From Deltaproteobacteria bacterium (lineage in GTDB: Bacteria > Desulfobacterota > Desulfarculia > Adiutricales > Adiutricaceae), in assembly GCA_031288415.1 (NCBI GenBank), contig JAITRL010000006.1, forward strand, positions 1-52,492: DNA of 52,492 nt, read 5' to 3'. Of this stretch, positions 30,196 to 40,512 are shown one piece after another. The position numbers and the translations under genes were made by a program. The notes under the pieces are model-generated. The model searched no databases and was not told the DNA's origin. It saw only the letters and a program-made list of their open reading frames with translations. Each line of letters opens with the position of its first letter. Position 1 is the stretch's first letter.

Positions 30196-31809
30196 ATGGT
30201 CACAAGCGTGTTCATAGTGTCGCCTTCAAGCGATCTTAAGAAAGAGTTCATCGACGCGTTGATCGGCGGCCATGCCGGATCCGAGCGGCCGGGTTGGTTC
30301 AAGACGATCGTCTGCGACGCCGACAAGGAGAGGCTTGCCGCCAAGGCCGCGGCCCTGGGCGTGCCCGAGGGCGAGCTCTACGGGATCAGCCTGTCGGAGG
30401 CCGCCGAACTCCTGAACGCCGGCCGCGAGGGCGAGATCGTGGAGAGGGTCCTGGGCAGGTTTCACGCCCTGGCGCCCAAGTTCACCTGCCTTCCCGTGGA
30501 GGGCGCGGATCTCGACCACGGGCACAGGGGCCTCGGCATTCAGGCCTTGGACGGCTCCCTTGCCGCCAACCTGGCTTCCCCGGTGGCCGTCGTCTCCCGT
30601 TGCTCAAGGTGCTCCGCCACCTTCTCGCGGCTTTACCGCGCCCAGGCGGCCGAGGTGATCCAGGTGATCCTGAGCGGGGACGCCGACGAGGAAGCGGGCA
30701 GGAAGGCCCTCGATCCCATGGGCATTCCCTTGATCAAGGTCCAGGAGCTTTCCCAGGGCGTGCCCGAGCTGGGGAAGAAAGTAAAGGCCTTCGCGCCCGT
30801 CAACGTGACCCCCAAGCGGTTCGAGTACGACCTCATCGAGCGGGCCAAGTCCAAAAAGCAGCGCATCGTGTTGCCCGAGGGAGACGACGAGCGTATCCTG
30901 GCCGCCGCCGATGCCGTGCTGCGCCGGGAGTTCGCCGACATCACGATCCTGGGCGACCCGGAAGCCATCCGCAGGAAGGCCTCAGAGCTGGGCCTTGCTA
31001 ACCTGGACAAGGCCGAGCTTCTGGACGTCGGCAAGGCCCCCTTCCGCAAGGAGCTGGTCGATCAGTTCTTCGAGCTCAGGAAGGCCAAGGGCATCACGCC
31101 GGAGCAGGCAGAGATCCAGCTCCAGGACCGCAACTGGTTCGGCACCATGATGGTCAAGGCCGGCAAGGCCGACGGCATGGTCTCCGGAGCGGCCGGGTCC
31201 ACGGCGGACACCATCCGGCCGGCCCTGTCCATCATCAAGACGGCCAAGGGGAACTCCATCGCCTCCTCGGTCTTCCTCATGTGCATGAAGGACCGGGTCC
31301 TCGTGTTCGGCGACTGCGCCATCATCACCAACCCCACCCCCCAGCAGCTCTCCGAGATCGCCGTCACCTCCGCCAAGACCGCCAAGGCCTTCGGGGTGGA
31401 GCCGCGGGTGGCGCTCCTGAGCTACTCCACCGGGTCCTCCGGGACCGGCCCGGACGTCGACGCCGTCAAGGAGGCGGTGGAGCTCGCCAAGAAGAGCCTG
31501 CCGGACCTTTACCCGGGCCTGGCCCTGGACGGCCCCATGCAGTTCGACGCGGCCTTGGACCCCCGCACCGCCAAGAGCAAGATGCCGGGTTCCCCCGTGG
31601 CCGGGCAGGCCACGGTCCTGGTTTTCCCTGACCTCAACTCCGGCAACATCGGCTACAAGGCAGTCCAGCGCACCTCCGGAGCGGTGGCCGTGGGCCCCAT
31701 CATCCAGGGCCTCAACGCGCCGGTCAACGACCTGTCGAGGGGCTGCACGGTTCCCGACATCATAAACACCGTGGCCATCACGGCCTGCCAGGCCCAGGCC
31801 AGGCAGTGA
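30196..31809 (+). CDS. pta: Phosphate acetyltransferase with divergent N-terminal region
   Basis: RIVLPEGDDERILAAA, VSGAAGSTADTIRPALSII, LNSGNIGYKAVQRTSGAVAVGPIIQGL; ATG 30196 after aggag. Confidence 0.94.
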   Translation: MVTSVFIVSPSSDLKKEFIDALIGGHAGSERPGWFKTIVCDADKERLAAKAAALGVPEGELYGISLSEAAELLNAGREGEIVERVLGRFHALAPKFTCLPVEGADLDHGHRGLGIQALDGSLAANLASPVAVVSRCSRCSATFSRLYRAQAAEVIQVILSGDADEEAGRKALDPMGIPLIKVQELSQGVPELGKKVKAFAPVNVTPKRFEYDLIERAKSKKQRIVLPEGDDERILAAADAVLRREFADITILGDPEAIRRKASELGLANLDKAELLDVGKAPFRKELVDQFFELRKAKGITPEQAEIQLQDRNWFGTMMVKAGKADGMVSGAAGSTADTIRPALSIIKTAKGNSIASSVFLMCMKDRVLVFGDCAIITNPTPQQLSEIAVTSAKTAKAFGVEPRVALLSYSTGSSGTGPDVDAVKEAVELAKKSLPDLYPGLALDGPMQFDAALDPRTAKSKMPGSPVAGQATVLVFPDLNSGNIGYKAVQRTSGAVAVGPIIQGLNAPVNDLSRGCTVPDIINTVAITACQAQARQ

Positions 31810-31816
31810 CGGCGCC

Positions 31817-31850
31817 CCCCCGGCCGGGCCCGGAAAAGCCCGGCCGGGGG
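31817..31850 (+). terminator. 13-bp perfect hairpin just after the pta stop codon (no T-tract)
   Basis: cccccggccgggc - ccggaaaa - gcccggccggggg, 7 nt after the stop. Confidence 0.6.
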
Positions 31851-32231
31851 CAAGGCCTCCTTCCGGAAAGGCGCGTTCCGGAACGGCGAGGCCGCAGCGC
31901 GGCGACGGCGGGCCTCGGGTAAAATTTTAACCGATCTGGCCGGCGGGGGCCGGGCAACCGTCCTCTTTCTGCCGCCCGGCAGGCCGGCCTCTTGCTTCCG
32001 CCCGGCGGGCCGGCTTCTTCCTTATCGCCCGGAAGCTATGGTCCTCTTTTAGACGGCCGCGCGGCGCCCCGCTCTTTTCGCCCGGCGCCGGCCGCCCCGC
32101 GTTTCAGGCCGGGGCCGCGCGGGTCAGGGCCTATCCTCGCCCGGAGGCTCCGGCCGGCCGGGACCGTGCCGTTTTTTATCTTCCGCGGGGGGTGGCCCTG
32201 CCGCCTGCCGCCTGATAAGGGAATTGCCAGG

Positions 32232-33038
32232 ATGACGACGCCTCTGGTGGGTTTTCTGGGGTACGGGAGGATGGCCCAGGCCATCTCCGAGGGCCTTGAA
32301 AAATCGGGGCTGGTGCCCTACAAGCGGCAGCTGGCCTCTGACGTGGCGGCGGGCATGCTGGCCGGCCTCAAGGACAAGCGGGGCATAATCGCCGTCCCCG
32401 ACAACCGGTCCCTCGCCGAGAAAAGCCCCATCATAGTGGTGGCCGTCAAGCCCCACCAGGTGCGGGGCGCGCTCTCCGAGATCCGCGAGCAGCTCAAGGA
32501 CCAGCTGGTCATCTCGATCGCGGCGGGGGTGACCCTGGCCACGCTGGGGGAGCTCGTGCCTGACACCTGCTCCCTCGTGCGCGTGATCCCTAACCTTCCC
32601 GCCCTGGTGGGCAAGGGGGTGACCCTGCTCGCCGCGCCGCGCGACACCGACAAGGAGGATCTCGACAACGCCAGGAAGATCTTCCAGGCAGTGGGCGACG
32701 TGGTTGACCTCCCGGAATCCCTCTTCAACGAGGGCACGGCGGTGTCGGGCTCCGGGCCGGCGTACTTTTTCCTGGTGATGGAGGCCATGATCCGCGGGGC
32801 CGTGCGCCTGGGCCTCACCTGGGACCAGGCCCGCAGGCTGGTCGTGCGGACCTGCGAGGGGGCGGCCGCGACGGCGCTGGCGCGCCCCGGCCAGAATCTC
32901 GCGGATCTCCGCGATCAGGTCACCTCCCCGGGCGGCACCACCGCCGAAGGCCTCCTGGCTCTCGAGGAGGGAGCCCTCACCGCCCTGTTCCACGCGGCCC
33001 TCAAGGCAGCCTCGGACAAGGGCCGGGAGCTCTCCTGA
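32232..33038 (+). CDS. proC: Pyrroline-5-carboxylate reductase
   Basis: VGFLGYGRMAQAI, VAVKPHQV, RVIPNLPALVGKG, SGSGPAYFFLVMEAM, VTSPGGTTAEGL. Confidence 0.96.
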   Translation: MTTPLVGFLGYGRMAQAISEGLEKSGLVPYKRQLASDVAAGMLAGLKDKRGIIAVPDNRSLAEKSPIIVVAVKPHQVRGALSEIREQLKDQLVISIAAGVTLATLGELVPDTCSLVRVIPNLPALVGKGVTLLAAPRDTDKEDLDNARKIFQAVGDVVDLPESLFNEGTAVSGSGPAYFFLVMEAMIRGAVRLGLTWDQARRLVVRTCEGAAATALARPGQNLADLRDQVTSPGGTTAEGLLALEEGALTALFHAALKAASDKGRELS

Positions 33039-33175
33039 CGGCCCGGCCCCGCTTGAGCGCTGCGGCGGCGGGACCCGGGCGCTTTTCCTGGCGCCGCTGC
33101 CGGCGGCCTGCCTCCGGCTGGCGGGACTGGGGGACCGCGAGGGACCGCGCCCCGGAGGCTTCACGGACCGTCACT

Positions 33176-33360
33176 CCGAGCCCCCCGGCGGCCCTCAAGG
33201 CCCTTCTCCCCGAGCCGCCCGGCGGCCCGTAATGCCTTTCTCACCGAGCCGCCCGGCGGGCCCGTAAAGCCTTACTCACCGAGCCGCCCGGCGGCCCGTA
33301 AAGCCCTTCTCACCGAGCCGCCCGGAGGCCCGTAAAGCCCTTCTCACCGAGCCGCCCGGG
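33176..33360. repeat. 34-nt tandem repeat, about 6 copies (ccgagccgcccggcggcccgtaaagcccttctca)
   Basis: ccgag unit starts at 33176, 33210, 33244, 33279, 33313, 33347. Confidence 0.95.
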
Positions 33361-33586
33361 GGCACCTCGCGGCCAGCCTGTCTGCTCCCCACGGGGACTT
33401 TCAGACGATCTCTCCGCGCCTTGGAAACCTAAGCCAGCCTCTCTGCCTCCCCGGAGACCTTCAGCTGACCTTTCGGCGCCCCCGTAGACCTTCAGCCTGC
33501 CGCCTCTTCTCTTCTCAACCGACAGCCGGCCGCGACTCCCGTCAACCCGCCTCTACCGAGACCGCCGCCGAAGGGCCTTGTCCAGC

Positions 33587-34468
33587 ATGAACGCCCGCGC
33601 ATTTCGCCTTAAGCCAGCCTTGGCCGTCATCACGGCGCTCCTGGCGACTCTCGCGGCCGGCTGCGCCGCTTCCTCTTTAGATCTCTGGCAGGGGGCCGTG
33701 GTCAAAAGCGGGCCCAGAGGCTTCGTGCCGGTGGACTTTCCCGCCGGGAACTACCATCTCGCCGGGCTCCTGAAAAGCGAGGGGGGCCATGAGCTCGTGG
33801 CCTACATCGAAGGCGACGGAAGGGCCATAGTCAACGGCCGGCCCTCCTCGGACCCCACGCCGAGGACGCCCCAAGCCCTGGATCTGGCCCTCCAGGATCC
33901 CGCGCCCAACGTGCTGTACCTGGCCCGCATCGGCCAGTACATGCCGGCCTACGCCACGGAAGCGAACCGCCCCCTGTGGAGCGACCGGCGGCTTTCCCCG
34001 GAGGCGGTGGCCGCGGCCTCGGAGGCCCTGGACCAGGCCAAGAAACGGACCGGGGCCCTGTTCCTGCACCTGGTCGGATACTCGGGCGGGGGAGGGCTTG
34101 CCGTTCTTCTGGCGGAGAGGCGCGGCGACGTGGTTAGCCTCGTCACGGTGGCGGGCCTTCTGGACACGGAATGGTGGGTCGCCACCCGCGGCTACCGCCC
34201 GCTCATCGGATCGCTTAACCCTGCGGACAGCCTGACCGGGATCCTGAACGTGCCGCAGCTGCATTTCTACGGAACGGACGACAAGGTGATCCCCCCCGAG
34301 ATGTCGCGGGTGTTCGCTTCCAAAGGGGCCTTCACGCGCCTCGCGCGCCTGCCGGTGCAGTCTGACCATTACAAGGCCTGGACCGCGGCCTGGCGGGAAC
34401 TCCTGGAAAAGTACGTGCTGCCGCTCAGGCAGGGCGCAGGGGCCCCGGCGGGCGGGGCGGATCTTTAG
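33587..34468 (+). CDS. Lipoprotein alpha/beta hydrolase
   Basis: LATLAAGC lipobox, nucleophile elbow GYSGGG, YGTDDKVIP, SDHYKAW. Confidence 0.8.
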   Translation: MNARAFRLKPALAVITALLATLAAGCAASSLDLWQGAVVKSGPRGFVPVDFPAGNYHLAGLLKSEGGHELVAYIEGDGRAIVNGRPSSDPTPRTPQALDLALQDPAPNVLYLARIGQYMPAYATEANRPLWSDRRLSPEAVAAASEALDQAKKRTGALFLHLVGYSGGGGLAVLLAERRGDVVSLVTVAGLLDTEWWVATRGYRPLIGSLNPADSLTGILNVPQLHFYGTDDKVIPPEMSRVFASKGAFTRLARLPVQSDHYKAWTAAWRELLEKYVLPLRQGAGAPAGGADL

Positions 34469-35184
34469 CAATGGACCTGCCTGGCGGAAAGGGGCGGCTG
34501 GCAGCGCCGCGCCGGCTTCCTGAGGCTTCAGGCATTTTGGGGCGGGCGCGGTCAGGCCCGGGCCCGGCCGGCCTCTTCCTGCGGCGCGCGCCGCGGCGGC
34601 TCCGTCTCTCTAACTGCCGCGGCGGGCACCGGTGCCTGCCGCGCCTGAGCGGCGCCTGAGTCGCGGCGGTCCAACCGGTATTCGGCTGGTCTTCGGCTGG
34701 TCTTCGGCGCCAAAGGGGCGGCGGTCCCCGGAGGCCGGCCCCGCGGCGCCTCCAGATGCTTCGAGGCTTTCCGCGATAAGGCCTGAACGATTTCCGGCGG
34801 GAAGGGAAGCCGCGCCGGGATGCGCCTGTCCGGAGCTGTTCAGGGCCGGCGCGATGGGGCGCGCCAAGGGAGGCATGGAAGAAGGCGGCTCCCTGACGTA
34901 AGGCAAGAATCAGGAAATTCCTTGCTTTCAGGCGCATCCTGGCGGAAAATGGGACAGTCTCGAGCCAAATCCGTCAAGAAGCGAAGGGCCGGGTTTTCCT
35001 GAGGCCTCGCCATATTTTTGGAAAGTTGACTGCTGTTCCGGGGCATGTCGCGTTGACTGATGCGAGCCTCCGGCAAGGGAGGCCGCCGTCGGCCTTGCCG
35101 GTTTTCCCGCAACGGTCCTGAAGGAGTCTTTTGACTCCGCGCGGCGTATTTTGACCGCGAAAAGCGCAAGGAGTCGGAGCAAGG

Positions 35185-38100
35185 ATGAATTTCGACAATA
35201 TCATCAACAAATACCGCGAATATTCCGGCTCCGAGTGGGAAAAGGGCGACCGCTTCGAGAAGCTCATGGTCCGTTTCCTGAAAACCTATCAGCTCTATGA
35301 TTCCAGATTCAGGAAAGTCTGGCAGTGGAACCAATTCCCTTACAAGGCCGACGTCAGCGACACGGACACCGGCATCGACCTTGTGGCCCTGACCGAGGAC
35401 GGGGAGTACTGGGCCGTGCAATGCAAATGTTGCCAGGAGAAAGCCCAAATCCTCAAGCCCGCCGTGGACAGCTTCATATCCGCTTCCGGCAAGTCCTTCA
35501 GGGGCCCGGAGGGGAAGAAGACCAGATTCAGCAACAGGCTCTTCATCTCCACGACCGACAACTGGAGCTCAGAGGCTGAGGACGCCACCCTGAACCAGGA
35601 CCCGCCCTTCGTCAGGATCTCCCTGACCGAGCTGCGGCAGGCCAAGGTCAAATGGGAGGAGCTGGACAAGGGGGTTTACGGCCTCCAGGCCAGGGTCCCC
35701 CAGTTCGAGCCGATGGAGCACCAGGCGGAAGCCGTAGAGGCCTTCCATCGGCACTTCAAGACCGGCGACAGGGGCAGGCTCATCCTCCCCTGCGGGACCG
35801 GAAAGACCTACGCGGCCCTCAAGATCGCCGAAAAGGAGACCGGCGGGAAGGGCCTTGTGCTTTTCCTGGCCCCTTCCATCGCGCTGGTCAACCAGACCCT
35901 GATAGCGTGGATGTCCGAGGCCAAGGCGAGGCTGTACCCCGTCTGCGTCTGCTCCGACCGCAGCGCCTCGGAGCGGAAGAAGGCAGGCCAGGACGACGTC
36001 TCAGATCTTGAGACGGAAAACCTTGCTCTCCCGGCCTCGACGTCGCCCAACAAGATCATGACCAGGCTCAGGACGGCCGACAAGTTCCATCCCGACTGGC
36101 TGCGCGTCGTCTTCTCCACCTACCAGTCCATCGAGGCCGTGGCCGCGGCCATGGCCTCGCTGCGGAGGCAGTTCGACCTCATAGTCTGCGACGAGGCCCA
36201 CCGGACCACGGGTCAGACTTTGGCTGGGGAAGAGGAAAGCGGTTTCGTGAGGGTGCACGACCAGACGTTCCTTCCCTCCAGAAGGCGCCTCTACATGACC
36301 GCCACCCCCAAGATCTACAGCCTGTCCGCCAGGAAGTCGGCGGAGGAGCACTCCATAGCCGTCTGCTCCATGGACGATTCCGCGGTTTACGGCCCGGAGG
36401 TCTACCGCATGGGTTTCGGGGAGGCCGTAAGGAAGGGCCTGCTTTCCGACTACAAGCCCCTGGTGTTCACCCTGCGCCTAAAGGACATCCCCAAGGAGCT
36501 CCGCGAGCAGGTGGCCGACGGCCAGAAGGAGATCACGACGGACGACGCCGTGAAGTTCATCGGGTGCATCCACGCCCTCTCCAAAAGGATGGAACTCCAG
36601 AGCGCGATCCTCAACGAGGTCGATCCCGGCTTCATGCACAAGGCCGTGGCTTTCTGCAGGCGGATAAAGGACTCGGTAAAGATATCCAGGATCTTCGAGG
36701 GCTACAAGAAAACCTACCTGGAAGGCGTTCCTCCCGAAGAGAGGAGGGAGCTGGTGACGGTCTCGGCGGAGCACGTCGACGGCACAATGAAGGCCGGCAA
36801 ACGCGCAGAGAAGATGAACTGGCTCAACGAGCCCGCCCGCGGCTCCGGCGACTGCCACATCCTCACCAACGTCCGCTGCCTGAGCGAAGGAGTGGACGTG
36901 CCCAGCCTTGACGCCGTCATCTTCCTCTCCCACAAGGGATCGGAGATCGAGGTCGTCCAGGCCGTGGGCCGGGTCATGCGCAGGGCGGAGGGAAAGCGGT
37001 TCGGCTATGTCATCATCCCGATCGTGGTAAGTCCCGACGCGAGCCCGGAGGAGGCCTTGAACGACAACGCCACCTACAAGCTCATCTGGGACGTCCTCAA
37101 CGCGCTCAAGGCCCACGACGACAGGTTCAACGCCAGGATCAACCAGATCCGCTTCAACGACCTGAAGCCTGAAGGAGGCGGTTCGGTGCTGATCGGGGGC
37201 CCCGTCGCGCGCTCCGAGCGCGGCGACGGCGAGCTGTCGCCGGAGCCTAAATGGAAGATCAGCGACATCTTCGCTCCGATCCGCAACATGGACGACTTCA
37301 GGTCCGCCATTTACGCGCGGCTGGTCAGAAAGGTCGGAAGCCGGAGCGACATCCTCGTCTGGGCCGCCGAGGTCGGGCAGATCGCCAAAGGCTACATCGA
37401 GAGGATCAGGCTCCTCGTGGAGGAGCCCGGCAGGCACAAGGACGAGTTCGCAAGGCTCCTGGAGGATCTCAAGAACAACCTCAACCCGCAGGTGGACTCC
37501 GAGGAAGCCATCCGCATGCTGGCCCAGCACATGGTCACGAAGCCGGTGTTCGAGGCCCTGTTCGAGAACTACTCCTTTGCCAGCCTTAACCCCGTCTCCC
37601 GGTCCATGGAGGGCATGGTAAAGCTCCTGGAGCTGCAGTCCCTGAGAAAGGACGCCGGCCCGCTGGAGCGGTTCTACGACAAGGCGACCGGGCGCATCAC
37701 GGCCCTTGACGTCGCGAGAGTCAAGGAGTTCGTGACCGGGATCGACAACGCCGCCGCCAGGCAGAAGCTTATCGTCGAGCTCTATGACAGCTTCTTCAAG
37801 GTGGCCTTCCCCGACGTGGTGGAAAGGCTCGGGGTGGTGTATACCCCGGTCGAGCTGGTCGACTTCGTCATACGTTCCGTGGCCGAGGCCCTGAAAAGGG
37901 AGTTCGGGCGCGACATCTCCGACGAGAACGTCCACATCCTGGACCCCTTCACCGGCACGGGGACCTTCATCACGAGGCTGATCCAGTCAGGCGTCCTGGG
38001 CGATTCCCTGGAAAGGAAATACAAGAGCGAGCTGCACGCCAACGAGATCGTGCTCCTGGCCTATTACATTGGCTCGATTAACATCGAAAACGCTTATCAC

Positions 38101-40101
38101 GCCGCCATGGGCGAAGGAACGGAGTACGTGCCGTTCGGCGGCATCTGCCTGACCGACAGCTTTCAGCTTTACGAGGGAGAGCGGGGAGGGAAGGTCATGC
38201 CTGGGGACGTCTTGGGGCAAAACTCCGCCAGGGTAAGGGAGCAGAGAAACACCCCGATAATGGTCATCATGGGGAACCCGCCGTATTCGGTCGGCCAGAG
38301 GTCTGCCAACGACAACGCCCAGAACATGTCTTACCATGACCTGGACGGGAGAATAGCCGCGACGTACGCAAAAGGTTCAGAGTCATCACTTAAAAAGTCT
38401 TTATACGATACGTATATTAAGGCATTTCGCTGGGCAAGCGACCGAATATGCGACAACGGAAATAATTCCGGCATAATCGCGTTTGTAACCAGTGCCGGCT
38501 GGATCGACGGCAACGCCATGGACGGCATGCGGAAATGCCTGGCGGAAGAGTTCAGTTCGATTTACGTGTTTAATTTTAGGGGAAATGCCAGGACTTCAGG
38601 GGAACTGAGGAAAATGGAAGGCGGCAACGTGTTCGGGTCGGGGAGCAGGGCTCCCATAGCGATTACCGTTTTGGTAAAAAACTCGGCCCGTCAGGGGCCG
38701 GCTGACATCAATTACTGCGACATAGGCGATTATTTGAGCAGGGAACAGAAACTTGAAATAATTTCCAATAGGCATGATATATTCAATCCTGAAATGAACT
38801 GGAGTAAAATCATGCCGAATAAGGAAGGGGATTGGCTTAACCAGAGAAAGGTCTTGTTTTTGAATTTTGCACCAATAGGCAATAAAGATGATAAAAAATA
38901 TAATAAAGCATTTTTTATGCCTGACTATTCAATGGGGTTAGTTACTAACCGCGATGCGTGGTGTTACAATTTTTCACAAGACTATTTATCAGAAAATATC
39001 AAAAATTCAATTTCATTTTATAATCAGCAAGTTAAAGAGTTTTTCGAGTCAAAGCGTAGCAACCCATCATTGCAGGCGGTTGATTTCATTAAACGTGATT
39101 CCAGGCAATTTTCATGGGATAGGCAACAGAAATTTGACATCGATAAAGGTAAAACTTACTTTTACGATGAAAAATCAGTCGTTTGTTCAATTTACAGGCC
39201 TTTCCAGAAGCAATTCTGTTACTTCAATCGGCAATTGAACAATTGTGTCTATTTATTGCCACACTTATTTCCGACTCCGAACCATGGGAACTTAGTAATT
39301 TGCGTGTCTGGGGTTGGAGTTACAAAAGAGTCTTCCGCAATAATTTCAGATTTACTCCCGGACTTGGAAGTTATAGGTAAATCCCAGTGCTTCCCGCGTT
39401 ACTACTATGAGGAATTGACAGAAGCCAACACCTCATTGTTTTCCAAAGGCAAGATAGTTGACGGCTATGTCCGTCATGACGGGATAACGGATTTTATCCT
39501 GCATGAGACAAAAGCCAAATACGGCTCATCGCTGTCCAATATCACCAAAGACAGAATATTTTATTATGTTTACGGCCTGCTTCACTCGCAGGAATATCGG
39601 GAGAAATTTTCCGCTGACCTGAAAAAAATGCTTCCCCGGCTGCCGTTGGTCGGAAACCCCGGTGACTTCACGGCGTTTTCCGATGCCGGAAAGTCTCTCG
39701 CCGAACTGCATCTCAACTACGAATCCGTGAGGCCGTACAAAGCTAAGGTTGCCGGAGCCGAAGCAGGCGACTTCAGCGTGGACAAGATGCGTTTCGGCAA
39801 GGGCACGGACGGTAAGCCCGACAAATCCGTCATTCACTACAGCCACCGCATAAAGATAGCGGAAATCCCACTTGAGGCCTACGATTACGTCTTGAACGGG
39901 AAGTCAGCCATCGAGTGGGTGATGGAGCGCTATCAGGTCAAGATCGACAAGGACAGCGGCATCAGGAACGATCCCAACGACTGGGCCAAAGAGCAGGGCC
40001 AGCCACGCTACATCCTGGATCTGCTTCTCCGGGTCATCACGGTAAGCCTTGAGACCATGAAAATCGTAAGAGGCCTTCCCAGGCTGAAGTTCGGGGAGTA
40101 A
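35185..40101 (+). CDS. Single-chain Type ISP-like restriction-modification enzyme (Mrr-like nuclease, SF2 helicase, N6-adenine MTase, target-recognition region)
   Basis: TDTGIDLVALTEDGEYWAVQCKC nuclease motif; LPCGTGKTYAAL, VCDEAHR, MTATPKIY, QAVGRVMRR helicase motifs; ILDPFTGTGTFI and MGNPPYSVGQRSAND MTase motifs. Confidence 0.92.
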   Translation: MNFDNIINKYREYSGSEWEKGDRFEKLMVRFLKTYQLYDSRFRKVWQWNQFPYKADVSDTDTGIDLVALTEDGEYWAVQCKCCQEKAQILKPAVDSFISASGKSFRGPEGKKTRFSNRLFISTTDNWSSEAEDATLNQDPPFVRISLTELRQAKVKWEELDKGVYGLQARVPQFEPMEHQAEAVEAFHRHFKTGDRGRLILPCGTGKTYAALKIAEKETGGKGLVLFLAPSIALVNQTLIAWMSEAKARLYPVCVCSDRSASERKKAGQDDVSDLETENLALPASTSPNKIMTRLRTADKFHPDWLRVVFSTYQSIEAVAAAMASLRRQFDLIVCDEAHRTTGQTLAGEEESGFVRVHDQTFLPSRRRLYMTATPKIYSLSARKSAEEHSIAVCSMDDSAVYGPEVYRMGFGEAVRKGLLSDYKPLVFTLRLKDIPKELREQVADGQKEITTDDAVKFIGCIHALSKRMELQSAILNEVDPGFMHKAVAFCRRIKDSVKISRIFEGYKKTYLEGVPPEERRELVTVSAEHVDGTMKAGKRAEKMNWLNEPARGSGDCHILTNVRCLSEGVDVPSLDAVIFLSHKGSEIEVVQAVGRVMRRAEGKRFGYVIIPIVVSPDASPEEALNDNATYKLIWDVLNALKAHDDRFNARINQIRFNDLKPEGGGSVLIGGPVARSERGDGELSPEPKWKISDIFAPIRNMDDFRSAIYARLVRKVGSRSDILVWAAEVGQIAKGYIERIRLLVEEPGRHKDEFARLLEDLKNNLNPQVDSEEAIRMLAQHMVTKPVFEALFENYSFASLNPVSRSMEGMVKLLELQSLRKDAGPLERFYDKATGRITALDVARVKEFVTGIDNAAARQKLIVELYDSFFKVAFPDVVERLGVVYTPVELVDFVIRSVAEALKREFGRDISDENVHILDPFTGTGTFITRLIQSGVLGDSLERKYKSELHANEIVLLAYYIGSINIENAYHAAMGEGTEYVPFGGICLTDSFQLYEGERGGKVMPGDVLGQNSARVREQRNTPIMVIMGNPPYSVGQRSANDNAQNMSYHDLDGRIAATYAKGSESSLKKSLYDTYIKAFRWASDRICDNGNNSGIIAFVTSAGWIDGNAMDGMRKCLAEEFSSIYVFNFRGNARTSGELRKMEGGNVFGSGSRAPIAITVLVKNSARQGPADINYCDIGDYLSREQKLEIISNRHDIFNPEMNWSKIMPNKEGDWLNQRKVLFLNFAPIGNKDDKKYNKAFFMPDYSMGLVTNRDAWCYNFSQDYLSENIKNSISFYNQQVKEFFESKRSNPSLQAVDFIKRDSRQFSWDRQQKFDIDKGKTYFYDEKSVVCSIYRPFQKQFCYFNRQLNNCVYLLPHLFPTPNHGNLVICVSGVGVTKESSAIISDLLPDLEVIGKSQCFPRYYYEELTEANTSLFSKGKIVDGYVRHDGITDFILHETKAKYGSSLSNITKDRIFYYVYGLLHSQEYREKFSADLKKMLPRLPLVGNPGDFTAFSDAGKSLAELHLNYESVRPYKAKVAGAEAGDFSVDKMRFGKGTDGKPDKSVIHYSHRIKIAEIPLEAYDYVLNGKSAIEWVMERYQVKIDKDSGIRNDPNDWAKEQGQPRYILDLLLRVITVSLETMKIVRGLPRLKFGE

Positions 40102-40512
40102 TAGGCCGCATAGCCGGAGAAGCGTCAGAGGCGCGCTCGTTTTCCCGCTGTGGCGGCCGTCTTGCGGAGCGCCGCGTAAATTCCCCGTTCCCTTATCCGG
40201 CGGCCATGCCATGCCTGCTGTTGTCGGCAGCCACTGAAGGCCGCTCCTTCCTAGACGAGCCGGGCAGGCTTCTGCTTACGGACAGCAAGGGTGACTTGCG
40301 GGCCAAGGCCCGTCGCGCAGGAGCTCCAGGAGCATGCCGCAAAGTCCGACAGTCTGGAAAAGAGGCACTGCACCTTGCGGCAGGTCTAAAAGCGCGGGCT
40401 TCCCGCTTGCGCCGGTTCCGGCGGCCCAGGGTCAGCCGCCTGCAGAAGCCGCCGCGCTCATGGCGGGTCATGGCGGGTCTTGGCATGGGCCAGGACCCGC
40501 GCCGCAGGCTTC

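Noticed and set aside
33176-33360. CRISPR array
   Set aside because: Units are contiguous 34-mers with no unique spacers and no cas genes are visible; simple tandem repeat.
36478-37935. Long antisense ORF (485 aa) opposite the Type ISP-like gene, and similar ones opposite the kinase, regulator and SBP genes
   Set aside because: Expected shadow ORFs from GC-rich codon bias; translations are low-complexity and the opposite strand has clear family motifs.
38954-39380. Small overlapping ORFs (94 and 65 aa) in the AT-rich part of the Type ISP-like gene
   Set aside because: Out-of-frame, no homology recognised, nested inside a well-supported CDS.
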